NCBI RefSeq assembly: GCF_000359585.1
Contig: NZ_APMH01000003.1
Span: 62,001-126,000 of the forward strand
Source: Clostridium tyrobutyricum DSM 2637 = ATCC 25755 = JCM 11008
GTDB lineage: Bacteria; Bacillota; Clostridia; Clostridiales; Clostridiaceae
Length of the DNA: 64,000 nt
Reading direction: 5' to 3'
Shown: one piece after another, positions 53,874 through 62,458 of the stretch
How positions within the stretch are numbered: the first letter of the stretch is position 1
Layout of the letters: every line of letters begins with the position of its first letter
Notes under the pieces: generated by a model
What the model was told of the DNA's origin: nothing
Databases searched by the model: none
What the model saw: only the letters and a program-made list of their open reading frames with translations
Position numbers and translations under genes: made by a program

Positions 53874-54737
53874 ATGTCAACTGATATTGATTTAGATAAA
53901 TTTAGTATAGAAGATATGCAAAATATTATATTGAAAAAAAGGGCTGAGTTAACTTTCTATCAACTAAATAAAGTAGTACATGAAATGGAAAAACATTATT
54001 TTGATTTAAATGAAGAATCTCTTTTAAAAGTAGCAAATTATTTGGAGTGCGATAAAAGAAAAAATGTCAAAGGTTTATCTAAAGTACTCTTAAAGTTTTT
54101 CAAGAGTACAGAAAGTGAAATTGAAAGAGTAGAAAAGATGTATAAATTTGATAGAAGATTCTCAAACTGTATATATATAGCAGGAGTAGATGAAGTTGGA
54201 AGAGGACCACTTGCAGGGCCTATAGCAGCAGGGGCAGTAGTATTTAATATGAATTATAAAGATCAAAAAGAATTAGTTATGGGAATTAAGGATTCGAAAA
54301 AACTTTCAGCCAAGAAAAGAGAAGAAATTTCAGATGTAATAAAAAGTAAGGCAGTAACTTATAATATTTCTATTATAAATAATGATGAAATTGATAAAAA
54401 AGGAATTGCATGGTGTAATAATGAGGTATTAAAAAGAGCAGTTAGAGGTTTGAAAGTTCCAGTTGATTTTGTATTATCGGATGGATATGCAGTAAATAAT
54501 TTGGATATAGACAACGAATTTATAGTAAAAGGGGATTCGAAAAGCGCCAGTATAGCAGCTGGTTCCATTATTGCTAAAGTATACAGGGATAATCTTATGA
54601 AAGAGTATCACAAGGTATATCCACAGTATAATTTTTTAAGTAATTCTGGATATGGCACTAAAGAACATATCGATGCCATAAAAAAATATGGAATCTGTAA
54701 ATTACATAGATTAAGTTTTTTGAAGAATATAATTTAA
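53874..54737 (+). CDS. rnhB: Ribonuclease HII
   Basis: 287-aa enzyme that removes ribonucleotides from DNA and the RNA of hybrids. The first catalytic pair is in GVDEVGRGPLAGP (about 103-115); the others are in SKKLSAKKRE, the LSDGYA region and GDSKSASIAAGSIIAKVYRD. An N-terminal extension of about 95 residues before the catalytic domain is typical of Firmicute RnhB. Its stop codon lies in a 30-bp palindrome shared with yraN. Confidence 0.95.
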   Translation: MSTDIDLDKFSIEDMQNIILKKRAELTFYQLNKVVHEMEKHYFDLNEESLLKVANYLECDKRKNVKGLSKVLLKFFKSTESEIERVEKMYKFDRRFSNCIYIAGVDEVGRGPLAGPIAAGAVVFNMNYKDQKELVMGIKDSKKLSAKKREEISDVIKSKAVTYNISIINNDEIDKKGIAWCNNEVLKRAVRGLKVPVDFVLSDGYAVNNLDIDNEFIVKGDSKSASIAAGSIIAKVYRDNLMKEYHKVYPQYNFLSNSGYGTKEHIDAIKKYGICKLHRLSFLKNII

Positions 54738-54765
54738 GTATAAGCTAATATATTAGCTTATACTT
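54736..54765. terminator. Perfect 30-bp palindrome between rnhB and yraN
   Basis: Two 15-base arms (54736-54750, 54751-54765) with no spacer. It covers the end of the rnhB stop and the yraN stop, and can work as a terminator for both convergent genes. Confidence 0.7.
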
Positions 54766-55126
54766 GAAAGGCATTTTTAATTAATTTAATATTATAGCTC
54801 TTTTTATTGGAATTTATCATAATTTCTATTATATCAAATCTTATATTGTATTTATATAATTTATTTTTCTGTACGTAAATATATGCAGTCCTGTAAATTT
54901 TAATTCTTTTAAAATGATTTACAGCTTCACAAGGTTCACCATAATTTTTTGAATGCCTTGTTTTGACTTCTATAAAACATATAGTATTTTTATTTTGGGA
55001 TATTATATCGATCTCTCCTGTTTTACATCTGAAGTTTTTTTCTATTATAGAATATCCTATGGAATATAAATAATCTACAGCAATATTCTCTCCCAAATCA
55101 CCTATTTTTTTATTATTATATTTCAT
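54758..55126 (-). CDS. YraN family endonuclease-like protein (UPF0102)
   Basis: 122-aa protein with the PD-(D/E)XK-type fold: GEIDII (catalytic aspartate), FIEVKTR, and the start GDLGENIAVDYLYSIGY. Relatives are Holliday-junction-resolvase-like, but the activity has not been settled. It is commonly encoded between rnhB and the YifB/ComM gene, as here, and ends inside the convergent palindrome. It lies on the minus strand, probably transcribed with the small protein upstream. Confidence 0.9.
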   Translation of the reverse strand: MKYNNKKIGDLGENIAVDYLYSIGYSIIEKNFRCKTGEIDIISQNKNTICFIEVKTRHSKNYGEPCEAVNHFKRIKIYRTAYIYVQKNKLYKYNIRFDIIEIMINSNKKSYNIKLIKNAFQV

Positions 55127-55166
55127 TTCTTACTCCTATTATGGTATTTACAAATGTAGGTATTTT

Positions 55167-55337
55167 TTATTTAAAACAATTTATTGTATGTGGAATATAT
55201 ATATTTATTGATATTAATAAGAGAAATATTATAATTACACTTCCTGAGGTAATCATATGATGGTTCTTAGTTCTTAATCCAAATAAAAACATAATAGCTC
55301 CTAATATTAATAGAAATATAACTATTGAAAAGTTCAT
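55167..55337 (-). CDS. Small 56-aa membrane protein
   Basis: 56 residues with two hydrophobic helices (MNFSIVIFLLILGAIMFLFG and SGSVIIIFLLLISINIYI) joined by a short charged turn (RTKNHHMI). ATG 55337 has GGAG 9 bases upstream on the minus strand; the longer frame from 55352 has none. It lies 40 bases before yraN and downstream of comM. No family is recognised. Confidence 0.6.
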   Translation of the reverse strand: MNFSIVIFLLILGAIMFLFGLRTKNHHMITSGSVIIIFLLLISINIYIPHTINCFK

Positions 55338-55451
55338 TTTTATTATCTCCAATCTTAAAATTATAGTGGAAACACTTTTATACTTTTGTATGTATAATAT
55401 TATAATATTTTTTTACATTAAATGGAATATATTACAAAATATTTTATGCGA

Positions 55452-56969
55452 TTAAATTATATTTTCTAAAAATTTTCTGTAATTTAGAGCTTCTATAACA
55501 TGATCTTCTTTTATTAATTCTTTATTATCCATATCAGCTATTGTTCGTGATATTTTAAGTATCTTATTATAAGCTCTCAAGCTCAAGTTGTATTTACAGA
55601 ATATATTATTTATTAAATTTTTAGTTTTACTATCAAGTTTACAATATTTTTTTATTAGTGTTACACTCATCTGAGAATTGAAATAAATATTTTCATGTTT
55701 TAATCTTTCTTCTTGAATTTTTCTAACACCAATTATCCTCTTTTGTATATCTTTAGATGTTTCATTTATAGGTTTGTTTTCAATATCTTTAAGAGAGGGA
55801 GTTGGTACAAAAATGAATAGATCAATTCTATCCATTAATGGAGAAAAAAGTTTGGATATGTATCTTTTCCTATCATACTCTGTACAAGAGCAATATCTAT
55901 TGGAACCAAAGTTACCACATCTACATGGATTTGCAGCCAATACTGTCATAAAATTACATGGAAAAACCACTTTACCATTACATCTACTTATCATTATGAA
56001 ATTTTCTTCTAAAGGCTGTCTCAGTGTTTCCAATACATTTCTTTTAAATTCAGTTATTTCGTCTAGAAATAATATTCCATTGTGAGCAAGTGAGATCTCT
56101 CCAGGGGCTAAATTAGCTCCACCTCCTATTATGGTAACTGGGGTCGTAGTGTGATGAGGGTTTCTAAATGGAGGATATTTAATGATGGATTCATTTTTAT
56201 TGAGCATATTTGCTGAACTGTATATCTTTGTAACTTCAAGAGACTGCTTGTAATTTAATTTTGGAAGTATAGTAGGTATTCGCTCTGCTATCATTGTTTT
56301 ACCAGAACCTGGAGGACCGATCATGAATATATTATGGTTACCTGCAGCAGCAACTTCTACAGCGCGTTTGCAACTTTCTTGACCTATTATATCTGAAAAG
56401 TCCAACCCATATTTTTTAAAATCTGCATTTTTTATTTTATTAGTGTATGGAAGTATATTTCTATTTTCTATAAAAGATACTACTTGTTTCAGGTTTTTAA
56501 ATGGATAACAATTTATATCTTTTATAAGTGAACATTCATCTTTATTATCATCTGGAGTTATAAAATTTTTAATATTGTTTTTTAATCCCTCAATAGTTAC
56601 TGCTAATACACCGTTTACTCTATTTAAATTACCAAAAAGAGATAGTTCACCAATAAGTATAAATTCTTTTGAATCATTAAAATGTATTTGTCCGGTAGCA
56701 TATAATATTCCTATGGCTATTGGAAGATCAAAAAGTGAACCGGTTTTTTTAATATATGCAGGAGCTAAATTTACAGTTATTTTTTTTATAGGAAATTTAT
56801 ATCCTGAATTTATTATAGAAGATCGTACTCTGTCTTTTGATTCCCTAACAGAAGCATCTGCTAATCCTACAATATTAAAACACGGGAATCCATTTTCAAC
56901 ATTTACTTCTACAGATATTATATTTGCATCTATGCCTATAATGGCTGCAGCATTTATTTTTATAACCAT
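55452..56969 (-). CDS. comM: YifB/ComM family Mg-chelatase-like AAA+ ATPase
   Basis: 505-aa protein with an N-terminal LonC-like domain (residues 1-170) and an AAA+ ATPase core: Walker A GPPGSGKTM (about 217), HNGILFLDEITEF (Walker B), NPCRCGNFG, and a C-terminal Mg-chelatase subunit segment. ComM is a helicase that promotes branch migration in natural transformation; dprA, another transformation gene, lies divergent to it. AGAGGTG precedes the ATG. Confidence 0.9.
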   Translation of the reverse strand: MVIKINAAAIIGIDANIISVEVNVENGFPCFNIVGLADASVRESKDRVRSSIINSGYKFPIKKITVNLAPAYIKKTGSLFDLPIAIGILYATGQIHFNDSKEFILIGELSLFGNLNRVNGVLAVTIEGLKNNIKNFITPDDNKDECSLIKDINCYPFKNLKQVVSFIENRNILPYTNKIKNADFKKYGLDFSDIIGQESCKRAVEVAAAGNHNIFMIGPPGSGKTMIAERIPTILPKLNYKQSLEVTKIYSSANMLNKNESIIKYPPFRNPHHTTTPVTIIGGGANLAPGEISLAHNGILFLDEITEFKRNVLETLRQPLEENFIMISRCNGKVVFPCNFMTVLAANPCRCGNFGSNRYCSCTEYDRKRYISKLFSPLMDRIDLFIFVPTPSLKDIENKPINETSKDIQKRIIGVRKIQEERLKHENIYFNSQMSVTLIKKYCKLDSKTKNLINNIFCKYNLSLRAYNKILKISRTIADMDNKELIKEDHVIEALNYRKFLENII

Positions 56970-57000
56970 GACATCACCTCTGCTTAATTATTGACACAAA

Positions 57001-57033
57001 TAAATACAATTAAACGAATTTGAATTGTATTTA
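57001..57033. promoter_or_regulatory. Operator-like palindrome between comM and dprA
   Basis: Perfect 11-base inverted repeats (57001-57011 and 57023-57033) with an 11-base spacer, located between the divergent genes, 31 bases before comM and about 88 before dprA. A TTGACA (56991-56996) lies at its left edge. The size suits a dimeric regulator shared by both genes. Confidence 0.45.
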
Positions 57034-57120
57034 TAAAAATTTCGCTTGATAAGGAGTGAATAAAATAATTTTTTAGTGTTAATAATAAAAAATATTAATT
57101 TTTAAAAGGTGGAGTGCTGT

Positions 57121-58233
57121 ATGAATATATATGATTTATGGTTTTCGATTGTTAATTTGCCTAATAGAATAAAAGTAAATTTAATAAAAAGATTTGAAAA
57201 TACAGAAGAAATTTGGATGACAAATGTTTACCATAATAAGTCCATACAAATATGTTCTAATAATAAACAAAATTTAAAAATGAACAGCAATTTAAAACTA
57301 GCCTGGGATAAGGAAAGATTAGAAAATATAGTTGAAAAAGCATATAGAAAGTGTATTAAATCAGTTAATTTAAACGATAAATTGTATCCACAGAATCTAA
57401 AAGAGTATATGGATGCCCCAGTTGTTATGTTTTATATAGGAGATATAACAAAATTGAATATAAATTTAAATGTGGCAATAGTAGGTTCTAGAAAGTGTAG
57501 TATATATGGAAGAAATGTAGCTGATATGATAAGCTCAGAAATTTCTAAAAATAATATAAACATAATAAGTGGCCTAGCAAGGGGAATAGATGCGTTCGCC
57601 CATAGAGGATGTGTTTTATCGGGCGGATATACATGTGCAGTTTTGGGATCAGGAATAGACGTGATATATCCTAGAAATAATGAAAAATTATATTATGAAA
57701 TTTTGAGAAAAGGAGGATGTATTATTTCTGAATTTGCACCGGGAACACCACCGATGTCCTATAATTTCCCTATGAGAAATAGAATAATAAGTGGATTAAG
57801 TGATTTAGTAATTGTAGTTGAAGCCGGAGAGAAAAGCGGTGCGTTAATAACTGCAGATATAGCCTTGGAACAGGGAAAAAATATAATGGCAGTCCCGGGT
57901 CCAATTTTTTCTAATGAGAGTAAGGGAACAAATAAATTAATAAAAGAGGGCGCGTATCCATTTAATAATTTTGAGGATTTATTTCAACTTATGAAAATAG
58001 AATATGATATAAAATATAAAGAAAACAATGATAAATTAGGTGGAAATAAAAAAATAATATATGACATTATAGGTGATACCCCACTACATATAGATGATAT
58101 TTTTAGGGAAACTAATGTTGACATAAAACAATTATATGGGTTATTATTTGAATTGCAGTTAAAAAATAAGATAATTTGTCTTTCAGGAAATTATTATGTT
58201 AAAGTACCGGATAAAAATAAAATTATAAATTAA
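57121..58233 (+). CDS. dprA: DNA-processing protein DprA
   Basis: 370-aa protein that loads RecA on incoming single-stranded DNA in transformation. The Rossmann core is shown by VAIVGSRKCSIYGRNVA (about 120), SGLARGIDAFAHRG, AVLGSGIDVIYP and SGALITADIA. An N-terminal helical domain and a C-terminal winged helix (DTPLHIDDIFRETNV) flank it. ATG 57121 is used; AAAGGTGGAG lies 7 bases upstream, and the longer frame starts inside it. The topA gene comes next, as in most bacteria. Confidence 0.95.
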   Translation: MNIYDLWFSIVNLPNRIKVNLIKRFENTEEIWMTNVYHNKSIQICSNNKQNLKMNSNLKLAWDKERLENIVEKAYRKCIKSVNLNDKLYPQNLKEYMDAPVVMFYIGDITKLNINLNVAIVGSRKCSIYGRNVADMISSEISKNNINIISGLARGIDAFAHRGCVLSGGYTCAVLGSGIDVIYPRNNEKLYYEILRKGGCIISEFAPGTPPMSYNFPMRNRIISGLSDLVIVVEAGEKSGALITADIALEQGKNIMAVPGPIFSNESKGTNKLIKEGAYPFNNFEDLFQLMKIEYDIKYKENNDKLGGNKKIIYDIIGDTPLHIDDIFRETNVDIKQLYGLLFELQLKNKIICLSGNYYVKVPDKNKIIN

Positions 58234-58286
58234 TACATAATATTCTACTGTAAAACTATTAAATTAAAATGTACTAGATAAAATAT

Positions 58287-58326
58287 GAGGGGGTGTAATG
58301 CTCTGATTAATTTTAAAAAATTAGAG
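58287..58326 (+). promoter_or_regulatory. Leader with strong ribosome site and 2-codon ORF before topA
   Basis: GAGGGGGTG (58287-58295) is followed by ATG CTC TGA (58298-58306), a start-stop mini-ORF. An 8-bp hairpin with one G-T pair (58301-58308 with 58319-58326) follows. The topA ATG (58336) itself has only a weak AGAG within the hairpin's right arm. Confidence 0.45.
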
Positions 58327-58335
58327 TAATAATAT

Positions 58336-60453
58336 ATGGGACAGAAATTAGTTATAGTAGAGTCGCCAGCAAAAGCTAAAACAATAGGCAAATATTTGGG
58401 AAAGAATTATGTAGTAGAGGCTTCCATGGGGCATGTTAGGGATCTGCCTAAAAGTCAACTAGGTGTAGATGTTGACAATGACTATAATCCTAAATATATA
58501 ACAATAAGAGGAAAAGGTGAGCTCTTAAGCAAGCTTAGAAAAGAAGCTAAGAAAAGCGATAAAATATATCTTGCTACCGACCCTGATAGGGAAGGTGAAG
58601 CTATTTCATGGCATTTATTACATGCTTTAAATTTAGATGAAGATGATAAATGTAGAATAGAATTTCATGAGATTACTAAAAGTGCAGTCAAAGGCTCTTT
58701 AAAGCAGGCAAGAAAAATCAATATAAATCTTGTAGATGCACAACAGGCACGAAGAGTTTTAGATAGATTGGTAGGATATAAGATAAGCCCTATACTTTGG
58801 AGAAAAGTTAAGTGGGGATTAAGTGCAGGAAGAGTTCAATCTGTTACATTAAAGATGATATGTGAAAGAGAAAAAGAGATAAAGGAATTTATACCAAAGG
58901 AATATTGGACAGTAGAATGTTTTTTGCATAAACAATCTACAAAAAAAACTTTTAAAGTTAGACTTACTACTTTAAATAAAAAGAAGATTGAGATAAACAA
59001 TAAAGAAGAAGTAGACAAAATAATTGAAGATCTAAAATCAGGAGAATTTATAGTAAAAAATGTTAAAAAGACTTCAAAAAACAAGAATCCACTGCCGCCA
59101 TTTACTACAAGTACACTTCAACAGGATTCATATAGAAAATTGAATTTTTCTACAAAGAGAACTATGTCTGTAGCACAACAACTTTATGAAGGTGTTGATA
59201 TAAAAAAACATGGTACAGTTGGACTTATAACATATATGAGAACAGATTCGGTAAGAATTTCAGAAGAGGCTCAAAATGATTGCAGGGATTTTGTAAAGGA
59301 AACTTTAGGAGATAAGTATATTCCAGAAAAACCAAGAAATTTTAAAAGTAAAAAACATATTCAAGATGCACATGAAGCTATAAGACCTACTAATATATCA
59401 TTAGTTCCTGATCAAATTAAGGAAAGCTTAAAACCTGAACAATATAAATTATATAACTTAATATGGAAGAGATTTGTAGCAAGCCAGATGGCACAAAGTA
59501 TAATTGATGTAAAATCAATAGATATAATAAATAAAAATTATGGATTGAAAGCAAGTGGATCAAAGGTTAATTTTGATGGATTTATGAAAGTCTATGATTA
59601 TTCTACAGGCGATGAAAAAGATGAAACAAGTTTACCAGAACTAAGCGTAGATGAAAAATTAATTGAGAAATCCATTGATGAAAAACAGCATTTTACTCAA
59701 CCACCAGCAAGATATTCAGAGGCATCATTAGTCAAGACATTGGAAGAAAACGGAATAGGAAGGCCAAGTACTTATGCACCAATAATATCTACAATTCTTA
59801 ACAGAAAATATGTTGAGAGGGATAAAAAGACATTGATTCCTACAGAATTAGGGAATATAGTAAATAATATAGTAAGTGAATATTTCAAGCAAATAGTAGA
59901 TGTAGAATTTACAGCAGGCATGGAATCAAAATTAGATAATATAGAAGAAGGCAAAGTTAACTGGAGAAAAGTTGTAGGTGAGTTTTTTAAACCTTTAAAG
60001 AAATCAATTGATATAGCTGAAAAAGAAGTAGCCAAGATAACAATAGAAGATAAAGTAACAGATATAAAGTGTGATAAATGTGGTAGGTTCATGGTAATAA
60101 AGCATGGGAGATTTGGCGATTTCCTTGCCTGTCCAGGTTATCCTGAATGTAAAAATACGAAACCTATAGTAGAAGAGTTGGATGTGCAGTGCCCTAAGTG
60201 TGGAGGTAAGATAGTATTAAAAAGAAGCAGAAAAGGAAGAAAATTTTATGGGTGCAGTAATTATCCAGACTGTGATTTTGTAAGTTGGTTTGAACCAACA
60301 AATGAGCTGTGTCCCGAGTGTGGAAATTATATGGTGAAGAAATACAATAAATCTAAAGGAAGTTTTTTAGAATGTTCAAATAGTGAATGTAAACATAGGA
60401 AATATAAAGAGGATAAAAATTCTGATTCAGATTCAGATAATAAGGATAAATAG
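58336..60453 (+). CDS. topA: DNA topoisomerase I
   Basis: 705-aa type IA topoisomerase relaxing negative supercoils. The Toprim domain is at the start (VIVESPAKAKTIGKYLG, DPDREGEAISWH). The catalytic tyrosine is Y300 in GLITYMRTDSVR. Three C-terminal zinc ribbons follow (CDKCGRFM...CPGYPEC, CPKCGG...CSNYPDC, CPECGN...CSNSEC). An in-frame TAA six bases upstream fixes the ATG. Ribosome binding is weak and a mini-ORF leader precedes it. trmFO, xerC and hslVU, which follow topA in Bacillus, are missing here. Confidence 0.97.
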   Translation: MGQKLVIVESPAKAKTIGKYLGKNYVVEASMGHVRDLPKSQLGVDVDNDYNPKYITIRGKGELLSKLRKEAKKSDKIYLATDPDREGEAISWHLLHALNLDEDDKCRIEFHEITKSAVKGSLKQARKININLVDAQQARRVLDRLVGYKISPILWRKVKWGLSAGRVQSVTLKMICEREKEIKEFIPKEYWTVECFLHKQSTKKTFKVRLTTLNKKKIEINNKEEVDKIIEDLKSGEFIVKNVKKTSKNKNPLPPFTTSTLQQDSYRKLNFSTKRTMSVAQQLYEGVDIKKHGTVGLITYMRTDSVRISEEAQNDCRDFVKETLGDKYIPEKPRNFKSKKHIQDAHEAIRPTNISLVPDQIKESLKPEQYKLYNLIWKRFVASQMAQSIIDVKSIDIINKNYGLKASGSKVNFDGFMKVYDYSTGDEKDETSLPELSVDEKLIEKSIDEKQHFTQPPARYSEASLVKTLEENGIGRPSTYAPIISTILNRKYVERDKKTLIPTELGNIVNNIVSEYFKQIVDVEFTAGMESKLDNIEEGKVNWRKVVGEFFKPLKKSIDIAEKEVAKITIEDKVTDIKCDKCGRFMVIKHGRFGDFLACPGYPECKNTKPIVEELDVQCPKCGGKIVLKRSRKGRKFYGCSNYPDCDFVSWFEPTNELCPECGNYMVKKYNKSKGSFLECSNSECKHRKYKEDKNSDSDSDNKDK

Positions 60454-60458
60454 ATAGT

Positions 60459-60535
60459 GGATAAGATATGCATAGTTTATATAGAAGATAGTTACTAACA
60501 TCTATATGGACTATGCATATCTTATGTCCAGGTTT
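60459..60535 (+). terminator. Long hairpin terminator after topA
   Basis: 16-bp perfect stem (60461-60476 with 60510-60525), extended at the base by GG/CC with a bulge. Inner 7-bp pairs (60479-60485 with 60501-60507) give a stem over 60 nt long. GGTTTTAAAT follows. Confidence 0.75.
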
Positions 60536-60653
60536 TAAATAAAAAATAATGTTGAAATATGATAGCTATTATGTTATTATAATTAGGTGTAAAAAATAAT
60601 TCTAAATATTTTAAAAAATCTAAATTGTTAATTTTGTAATGGGAATTATTCTA

Positions 60654-60668
60654 CTTGTTGTGAAAATT
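60654..60668 (+). promoter_or_regulatory. CodY-box-like sequence before codY
   Basis: CTTGTTGTGAAAATT matches the CodY consensus AATTTTCWGAAAATT at 11 of 15 bases, about 25 bp before the candidate -10. AT-rich DNA gives such matches by chance, but CodY is a plausible self-regulator. Confidence 0.3.
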
Positions 60669-60692
60669 AATATAAGGGATTTTATTTTATAG

Positions 60693-60701
60693 TGTTATAA
60701 T
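60693..60701 (+). promoter_or_regulatory. Extended -10 promoter for codY
   Basis: TGTTATAAT (60693-60701) is a consensus extended -10 about 48 bases before the start. No clear -35 is seen. Confidence 0.6.
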
Positions 60702-60748
60702 ATGTGTAGTAACGTATTAATAAATTCAACATCAAAGGAGGAATCGAA

Positions 60749-61525
60749 ATGACATCTCTGTTAAACAAAACAAGGATGCTAAATAAGATATTACAAAAAT
60801 CAGGAACTGAACCGGTAGTTTTTGATGATATATGTAATTTATTAAGCAATGTATTAAATTGCAGTGTATATATTATAAGTAGAAAAGGCAAAATATTGGG
60901 CTATAATTTTTCTGAAAGTTCGGAAAACAACGATATAAATATGGAATTTATAAATAATATGAGATTTCCGGAAGAATATAATAATAAATTACTTAATATA
61001 CGTGAGACAATATCAAATGCATCCAATATTCAAATATTCAACTTTGGAAACGAAGGAGAAGAATATATCAAGGGTAAATTTTTAACGGTAGTTCCTATAG
61101 TGGGCAATAGAGAAAGACTTGGTTCATTGTTTATATCTAAATTCAAAGAAGAGTTTACTGATGATGATCTAGTACTTGGAGAATACAGTGCCACTATAAT
61201 TGGACTTGAAATGTTAAGGGCAAAAAATGATGAAATAGAAGAGGAAGCTAGAAAAAAAGCTGTAGTACAATTGGCAATAGGCACACTTTCATATTCAGAA
61301 TTAGAGGCAGTTGAACATATATTTAATGAATTAGATGGAAATGAAGGATTGCTTGTAGCATCTAAAATAGCTGATAAAGTAGGAATAACTAGATCTGTTA
61401 TTGTAAATGCGTTGAGAAAATTTGAGAGTGCAGGTGTGATAGAGTCAAGATCTCTTGGAATGAAAGGAACTCATATAAAGATATTAAATGATAAACTTAT
61501 GGATGAACTTAAAAAAATAAAATAG
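60749..61525 (+). CDS. codY: Global nutritional regulator CodY
   Basis: 258-aa transcriptional repressor that binds DNA when GTP and branched-chain amino acids are plentiful. The N-terminal GAF domain holds the amino-acid pocket (about 1-155). A linker helix leads to the C-terminal winged helix with [22 protein letters not shown] as recognition region. AAAGGAGG precedes the ATG. It is transcribed alone, between topA and rpsB. In spore-formers CodY delays sporulation until nutrients run out. Confidence 0.96.
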   Translation: MTSLLNKTRMLNKILQKSGTEPVVFDDICNLLSNVLNCSVYIISRKGKILGYNFSESSENNDINMEFINNMRFPEEYNNKLLNIRETISNASNIQIFNFGNEGEEYIKGKFLTVVPIVGNRERLGSLFISKFKEEFTDDDLVLGEYSATIIGLEMLRAKNDEIEEEARKKAVVQLAIGTLSYSELEAVEHIFNELDGNEGLLVASKIADKVGITRSVIVNALRKFESAGVIESRSLGMKGTHIKILNDKLMDELKKIK

Positions 61526-61534
61526 TAAATTTTA

Positions 61535-61563
61535 TTGAATACATCTTTTCAATATGATATACT
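61535..61563 (+). promoter_or_regulatory. Sigma-A promoter for rpsB-tsf
   Basis: TTGAAT (61535-61540), 17-bp spacer, TATACT (61558-61563) with TGA just before (extended -10). The predicted start near 61570 leaves a leader of about 95 nt. Confidence 0.8.
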
Positions 61564-61593
61564 ACATACAGTAATAATCACACACATTATCTA

Positions 61594-61628
61594 ATTTATA
61601 AATTGGTGCCTTATGGTAATTTATAAAT
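61594..61628 (+). promoter_or_regulatory. Hairpin in the rpsB leader
   Basis: Perfect 11-bp stem (61594-61604 with 61618-61628) around a 13-nt GC-containing loop, GGTGCCTTATGGT, in the untranslated leader, about 37 bases before the rpsB start. It may be a binding site for self-control by S2; no known class is claimed. Confidence 0.45.
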
Positions 61629-61665
61629 ATGCAGATGATGGAGGAAAAACCTAGGAGGGAAATTT

Positions 61666-62367
61666 ATGTCAATTATTTCAATGAAACAACTATTAGAAGC
61701 GGGTGTTCATTTTGGACATCAAACTAGAAGATGGAACCCTAAAATGGCTCCTTATATATTCACAGAAAGAAACGGAATATATATAATAGATTTACAGAAA
61801 ACAGTTAAAAAGGTAGAAAAGGCATATAATTTTATAAGAGAAGTATCACAAGCAGGAAAAGATATAATTTTTGTAGGAACAAAAAAGCAGGCTCAGGAAG
61901 CAATTGGAGAAGAAGCAAAGAGATGCGATATGTTCTATGTTAATAATAGATGGTTAGGCGGTATGCTTACAAATTTCGAAACTATAAAGACTAGAATAAA
62001 AAAATTAGACGATTTAGATAAAATGGAAGAGGATGGAACTTTTGAAGTCCTTCCTAAAAAAGAAGTTATAAAATTGAAAGGTGAAAAAGATAAGCTTGAA
62101 AGAAATTTAGGCGGTATCAGAGCTATGAATGCAAATAATGTAGGTGCAATGTTTGTAGTAGATCCAAGAAAAGAAAAAAATGCTATATCAGAAGCTAAAA
62201 TTCTTGGCATTCCAGTTGTAGCTATAGTTGATACAAACTGTGATCCTGACGAAGTGGATTATGTTATACCTGGAAACGATGATGCAATAAGAGCGGTAAA
62301 ATTGATTACATCTAAAGTAGCCGATGCTGTTATAGAAGGAAGACAGGGAGAGCAACTAGCTGAATAG
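61666..62367 (+). CDS. rpsB: 30S ribosomal protein S2
   Basis: 233-aa ribosomal protein ([65 protein letters not shown]). AGGAGGG precedes the ATG. It starts the conserved rpsB-tsf-pyrH-frr cluster, of which frr is beyond the window. Length is typical. Confidence 0.97.
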   Translation: MSIISMKQLLEAGVHFGHQTRRWNPKMAPYIFTERNGIYIIDLQKTVKKVEKAYNFIREVSQAGKDIIFVGTKKQAQEAIGEEAKRCDMFYVNNRWLGGMLTNFETIKTRIKKLDDLDKMEEDGTFEVLPKKEVIKLKGEKDKLERNLGGIRAMNANNVGAMFVVDPRKEKNAISEAKILGIPVVAIVDTNCDPDEVDYVIPGNDDAIRAVKLITSKVADAVIEGRQGEQLAE

Positions 62368-62399
62368 TAAATTTGATTTGGGATTAAATACAAATATTG

Positions 62400-62434
62400 A
62401 AGGGAGTGGAAAACCGTTGATTAGTGATCTTTAA
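62400..62434 (+). promoter_or_regulatory. Strong ribosome site and 5-codon ORF before tsf
   Basis: AAGGGAGTGG (62400-62409) is followed by TTG ATT AGT GAT CTT TAA (62417-62434). The tsf ATG lies 25 bases later with no good ribosome site of its own (only ACGGA at 62446-62450). Confidence 0.4.
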
Positions 62435-62458
62435 TAATGCTAATAACGGAATATGCTT

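Noticed and set aside
57056-57076. Mini-ORF starting GTG within AAGGAGTG before dprA
   Set aside because: The GTG overlaps the ribosome-site-like bases, so it cannot use them; dprA has its own good site.
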